Shown here: in pieces, positions 61,226 to 64,000 of the stretch
Position numbering within the stretch: the stretch's first letter is position 1
Layout of the letters: each line of letters starts with the position of its first letter
NCBI RefSeq assembly: GCF_013009555.1
Contig: NZ_CP046176.1
Coordinates: 3,503,501 to 3,567,500 of the forward strand
Source: Phocaeicola dorei
GTDB lineage: Bacteria > Bacteroidota > Bacteroidia > Bacteroidales > Bacteroidaceae
Direction: 5' to 3'
Length of the DNA: 64,000 nucleotides
Position numbers and translations under genes: made by a program
The notes under the pieces: generated by a model
Told to the model about the DNA's origin: nothing
The model's input: the letters and a program-made list of their open reading frames with translations, nothing else
The model's database searches: none

Positions 61226-61733
61226 ATGGAAACAAAGAAAGCGACTCAAATCCCTTACGGCATCTCGGACTTTGTGCGGATGCGGACTGAAAATTATTAT
61301 TATGTGGACAAGACCATGTATTTGCCCCTGATTGAAGATACAGCCAGCTATATCTTTATGATACGTCCGCGCCGTTTCGGAAAAAGCCTTTTCTTAAGCA
61401 TGATGAAAGCCTACTATGACATCTTGCAAAAAGACCGTTTCGAAAGTTATTCAGCGGACTATGGATTGGTAAGAATTCCACCGACCAGCGCAACCGTTTC
61501 CAGGTGATTTATTTTGATTTCTCAAAGGCAGGGGTTTCATTGGAAAGACTGGAAAAATGTTTTGAGACTTATTGCAATGTTGTCCTCTACCTGTTCATAA
61601 AGGATTACGCTTCTTATTATTATGATAATTTTGAAGAAAAGTGCTGTATCTGGCTCAAGGAACCACGTTACATAAAGTCCTGATACAGTTCAAAGGATGG
61701 GAAGTGGTGAGAAGTGAAAAAGATACACATTAA
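61226..61733 (+). pseudogene. Broken AAA-ATPase/PD-(D/E)xK family gene
   Basis: The first frame (61226-61507, 93 aa) starts I-P-Y-G-I-S-D-F-V-R-M-R-T-E-N-Y-Y-Y-V-D-K-T and has R-P-R-R-F-G-K-S as P-loop, the start of a large Bacteroidales family of about 510-570 aa (DUF1703-type). A frame shift near 61470 moves the match to the next frame (S-T-D-Q-R-N-R-F-Q-V-I-Y-F-D-F-S), which ends at a stop at 61681-61683. Another frame then gives F-K-G-W-E-V-V-R-S-E, the usual C-terminal end, to TAA 61733. So the gene has at least two shifts and a deletion of most of the middle. Not functional. Confidence 0.85.
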
Positions 61734-61756
61734 AAACACAATTAACAGATAAAATA

Positions 61757-62581
61757 ATGAAAACACCTTTTATTCCTAAATTGATTCTCCTTTTTATCCT
61801 ATTTTTTCTTTATTCTGCTGGATATGCACAACAACGGGATTCAGTAACCATACGCGGACAAGTAACAGATTATAACGGACAACCCATTGACAGTTGTTCC
61901 ATCTTTTGGCAAAGCCCCTCTTTTGATGACATTAAACAAGCCATCACTGACAAAAACGGATACTACACCACCCGTATTCCTAAAGGAAAGTATCAAAGTA
62001 TGGGAGCTATCAATATGTCTACCTACCCACATACCGTAAAACCCGGACTAGCGGAAAAAGACCAACGTCTCGAATTTTGGGCATGGAATTTCATTGCCGA
62101 TCGTGATACCACTCTCAACATTCGCTATCATCGTATGGAAGTCTATGGACTACGTATTTTCCACATCCCTGGAGGCATGCCCACCTATCAGATATATGTT
62201 CGCCCCATGAGTCTGACCCGTACCCTGCAATGGCAAAAAGAAGAAAAATCCTCACTTGTACATGCACAGGATCTTAGCAAGATTGAGCAAACAGGTTTAA
62301 GCAAACAAGCCAAAGGCGTTTTGCTGGCACCATCGGCTGACAAACTAAAAGCTATCGTTTGGATAGATGGAGAAGAAGTACCTGTTCTGATGAAACAAGA
62401 GATAAAAGAGTACTTCGATGCTACCGAATACGGCAATGCCTATCTGCTGACCGTGGATATGCCCAGACACCAGAAAAATATTCTCTCCTACCGAATATTT
62501 AAAGTAGAGTTAACTGATTTAGAGAATGGTGACCGTGGAGAAGGGCTTTATTATATGGAAAAAGAGAACTATATAAAATAA
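61757..62581 (+). CDS. Exported protein with carboxypeptidase regulatory-like domain
   Basis: 274 aa with signal peptide (hydrophobic 8-22, ending S-A-G-Y-A-Q-Q). Residues about 30-110 form the carboxypeptidase regulatory-like beta-sandwich (V-T-I-R-G-Q-V-T-D-Y-N-G-Q-P-I-D, D-K-N-G-Y-Y). The rest is beta-rich without a motif I recognise. Periplasmic or outer-surface location is likely. Function unknown; the domain usually serves binding or stability. It follows the broken ATPase by 23 bp. Confidence 0.78.
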   Translation: MKTPFIPKLILLFILFFLYSAGYAQQRDSVTIRGQVTDYNGQPIDSCSIFWQSPSFDDIKQAITDKNGYYTTRIPKGKYQSMGAINMSTYPHTVKPGLAEKDQRLEFWAWNFIADRDTTLNIRYHRMEVYGLRIFHIPGGMPTYQIYVRPMSLTRTLQWQKEEKSSLVHAQDLSKIEQTGLSKQAKGVLLAPSADKLKAIVWIDGEEVPVLMKQEIKEYFDATEYGNAYLLTVDMPRHQKNILSYRIFKVELTDLENGDRGEGLYYMEKENYIK

Positions 62582-62582
62582 A

Positions 62583-62607
62583 AAGAAGCGGTATTCTACC
62601 GCTTCTT
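62583..62607 (-). terminator. Terminator of tRNA-Thr
   Basis: Perfect 9-bp stem AAGAAGCGG (62583-62591) and CCGCTTCTT (62599-62607), loop of 7. Read on the minus strand it is followed by TTTTATTTTAT, a good T run, one base after the tRNA 3' end. It also closes the plus-strand gene that ends at 62581. Confidence 0.8.
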
Positions 62608-62608
62608 G

Positions 62609-62681
62609 AGCCGAAACCGGGACTCGAACCCGGGACCTATTCATTACGAATGAATTGCTCTACCAACTGAGCCATTTCGGC
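62609..62681 (-). tRNA. tRNA-Thr, anticodon CGT
   Basis: 73 nt on the minus strand. Acceptor stem GCCGAAA/TTTCGGC, D arm GGCTCAGTTGGTAGAGC, anticodon stem ATTCA/TGAAT with loop TTCGTAA, T arm CCGGGTTCGAGTCCCGG, discriminator T. CCA is not encoded. Reads ACG codons. Confidence 0.95.
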
Positions 62682-62765
62682 AACTGTTTTTTCTGCAATA
62701 TCGGGTGCTTTTCTGAAAAAGCGTTGCAAATATATATCTTTCTTTCGAAATAAAGAAACTAAAAG

Positions 62766-62787
62766 CGGATAATTTTTCAGTTATCCG
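62766..62787. terminator. Small hairpin
   Basis: CGGATAA (62766-62772) and TTATCCG (62781-62787), loop of 8, then ATTTTGTT on plus. It lies between the tRNA and the asnB remnant; what it would terminate is unclear. Confidence 0.5.
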
Positions 62788-62814
62788 ATTTTGTTATGTC
62801 AATTGATGCCGGAT

Positions 62815-62913
62815 TTATTGGTAGGCTTCTTCATGTATCCCTTTCATGGCCCATCCGCTTGGTTCGTTTATGTTCTTGAAAGCGGTATCCCACGTAAGAG
62901 CTTCAACGGTAGA
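62815..62913 (-). pseudogene. Inverted remnant of the asnB 3' end
   Basis: Read on minus, these 33 codons give S-T-V-E-A-L-T-W-D-T-A-F-K-N-I-N-E-P-S-G-W, then A-M-K-G-I-H-E-E-A-Y-Q and stop. The end of AsnB (60978) reads S-T-A-E-A-L-A-W-D-A-A-F-K-N-M-N-E-P-S-G-R, then A-V-K-G-V-H-E-E-A-Y. Upstream on minus the similarity ends and an in-frame stop follows, so no gene remains. It is either the tail of a lost second asnB or a duplicated, inverted fragment. It lies about 130 bp from the tRNA. Confidence 0.85.
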
Positions 62914-63042
62914 ATTGTTTTCTTTTATGTAAAGATTATAACATCAAGGCGTAAAAACTATTTTACACTAATTGCTCTCCTCATCAAATACCCGTGATAT
63001 ACTGAAATTTACCCACTCCATACCCAAACAATTCAATATCCG
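62914..63042. other. Noncoding stretch, asnB remnant to WG-repeat gene
   Basis: No gene, promoter box or clear hairpin is seen. Confidence 0.5.
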
Positions 63043-64000
63043 TCAAAGTTTGATGGTCTTTACCTTACCCGGAATGATGGTCAGATGCACCGTTCCATCC
63101 TTTTCTATCTCCACCTTCTGATATCTGGCCTCCACCACCACTTTTCCATCCAGCGCCATCACCCCCCACTGGCAGGCATTCCCTTCAAAAGCACAATAAC
63201 CGCCTACAGGAATACAGATATTCCGGTAACAAGGAGGCACTACGATACGATCTCCCCATTTCAGCCCCCACTTCATCCCCATCCGGAAAGGAAGGACATC
63301 TTTTATTTCCTCCAGCCTCTTCCGCCTTTTCTCTTCCTCATTCTGTTGCCGTTCCCGCTGTACGCTCTCCGCACGCCGCCCGGCTTCCTTCCTCAGACCT
63401 TCCACCACGGAGGCAAAATCCGCTTCGCCCGCCTTAGGAGCATTACAAGCTATATACCGCTTCCCCTTTCCTTTCTCCACATGATAATAGCTTCCTTCCC
63501 CGTCCATCACCACAATGCTCCGATCCGCCAAACAACCACAACACCAGTACACCTCTTCATCATCCCCTTCCAGCACGCAGGCGAAGACATCAAATATAGC
63601 AGACCACACAGGATCAACTAGCCGGCAAGACTTCGGAACACGGTAATCCGGTATCTTCAAGTAGAAACCATAAAAACAAAGACTGTCTTTGTGCAAACCA
63701 TGCATAGAGGTATACGCCTTCCGCGTGCGGCTATGGAAAGTCTCCCCCACCCGCAGCAACTCTATGCCGCCGTATGAAAAAACCACCGGCCTCTCCTGAT
63801 AAGTTCTGTTTGTCTTCAAATCGGTATAACAGTCACTCCCATCCTCTTTGGTGACAGAAAGAAGTTCTCCCTTCAGGAATCTCAATCTCCGGCAACAGCC
63901 TGTCACCACCATGAGGACTCCGGACTTATCCACCACCCCTGTCCGGCCATCTTTAAAACGGACAGCAGCCCGGTTTGCACAAATATCAAATACTTCCCGG
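63043..64000 (-). CDS. WG-repeat protein, C-terminal part (partial)
   Basis: The frame stays open through the window edge (R-E-V-F-D-I-C-A-N-R-A-A-V-R-F-K-D-G-R-T), so the GTG at 63936 is not the true start. At least 319 residues are visible. Repeats of the WG/KWG type are seen at both ends: F-K-D-G-R-T-G-V-V-D-K-S-G-V near the edge and W-G-V-M-A-L-D-G-K-V-V-V-E-A-R-Y near the C-terminus. The middle has a charged coiled coil (R-E-R-Q-Q-N-E-E-E-K-R-R-K-R). W-G-L-K-W-G-D-R-I-V-V-P-P is another repeat unit. WG proteins are beta-propeller-like and usually of unknown function. Confidence 0.75.
   Translation of the reverse strand, partial: REVFDICANRAAVRFKDGRTGVVDKSGVLMVVTGCCRRLRFLKGELLSVTKEDGSDCYTDLKTNRTYQERPVVFSYGGIELLRVGETFHSRTRKAYTSMHGLHKDSLCFYGFYLKIPDYRVPKSCRLVDPVWSAIFDVFACVLEGDDEEVYWCCGCLADRSIVVMDGEGSYYHVEKGKGKRYIACNAPKAGEADFASVVEGLRKEAGRRAESVQRERQQNEEEKRRKRLEEIKDVLPFRMGMKWGLKWGDRIVVPPCYRNICIPVGGYCAFEGNACQWGVMALDGKVVVEARYQKVEIEKDGTVHLTIIPGKVKTIKL

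Noticed and set aside
60988..61290. 100-codon open frame after asnB
   Set aside because: Crosses the asnB terminator and the promoter of the next gene and resembles no family.
62791..62997. 68-codon plus-strand open frame
   Set aside because: It is the antisense reading of the asnB remnant; it matches only the antisense of the intact asnB end.
1..64000. CRISPR arrays, insertion sequences, prophage genes, rRNA
   Set aside because: No regularly spaced repeats, transposase or integrase motifs, phage structural genes or rRNA sequence were seen.

Overview
The window looks like chromosome of a gut Bacteroidales bacterium, most like Bacteroides or Phocaeicola. The grounds are the repeated TAnnTTTG (-7) promoter boxes, weak or absent Shine-Dalgarno sequences, a bile-salt-hydrolase-type enzyme, hybrid two-component proteins and several family-specific proteins. 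No species can be fixed without a search.

Bases 1-27783 form a large surface-polysaccharide locus. It begins with the tail of a response regulator and a phosphoglycosyl transferase that carries a pseudo-receiver domain. These are followed by a short TolC-like outer-membrane protein, a Wzc/Wzz-like protein with a decayed kinase domain and an O-antigen polymerase/ligase. After them come about 17 glycosyltransferases, an acetyltransferase, a methyltransferase and a Wzm/Wzt ABC exporter whose ATPase has a C-terminal extension. Strand switches (11345-16429 and 18014-19039 on minus, the rest on plus) and tandem GT4 paralogues give it a mosaic look. No Wzx flippase or Wza-type export lipoprotein is visible.

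Bases 27787-33294 hold signalling genes: a single-domain response regulator, two hybrid kinases and an endonuclease/exonuclease/phosphatase-family protein. A UDP-glucuronate decarboxylase (UDP-xylose supply) sits directly upstream of one kinase. Bases 33415-42120 are mixed core and accessory genes: thiD, fabD, a patatin, a GH13 amylase, an HpaII-like nuclease, a putative small RNA, a choloylglycine hydrolase, a free-standing tRNA-editing-domain protein and Hsp20. A 781-residue hybrid kinase follows (42301-44646).

Bases 44816-60978 are a compact nitrogen-assimilation block. On minus are glmS, a purF-type gene, carA and carB; diverging on plus are gltB, gltD and asnB. All five glutamine-hydrolysing enzymes lie side by side with the partner subunits of two of them, around one 367-bp divergent promoter region.

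Bases 61000-64000 look like a small scar region: a broken AAA-ATPase gene, an exported regulatory-domain protein, tRNA-Thr(CGT), a 33-codon inverted copy of the asnB 3' end, and a WG-repeat protein running off the window edge.

The best candidates for something new are a ~62-nt RNA gene with its own consensus promoter and terminator at 39231-39328, the pseudo-receiver/transferase and pseudo-kinase pair at the head of the polysaccharide locus, the HpaII-like protein lacking a methyltransferase neighbour, and the inverted asnB tail beside the tRNA.
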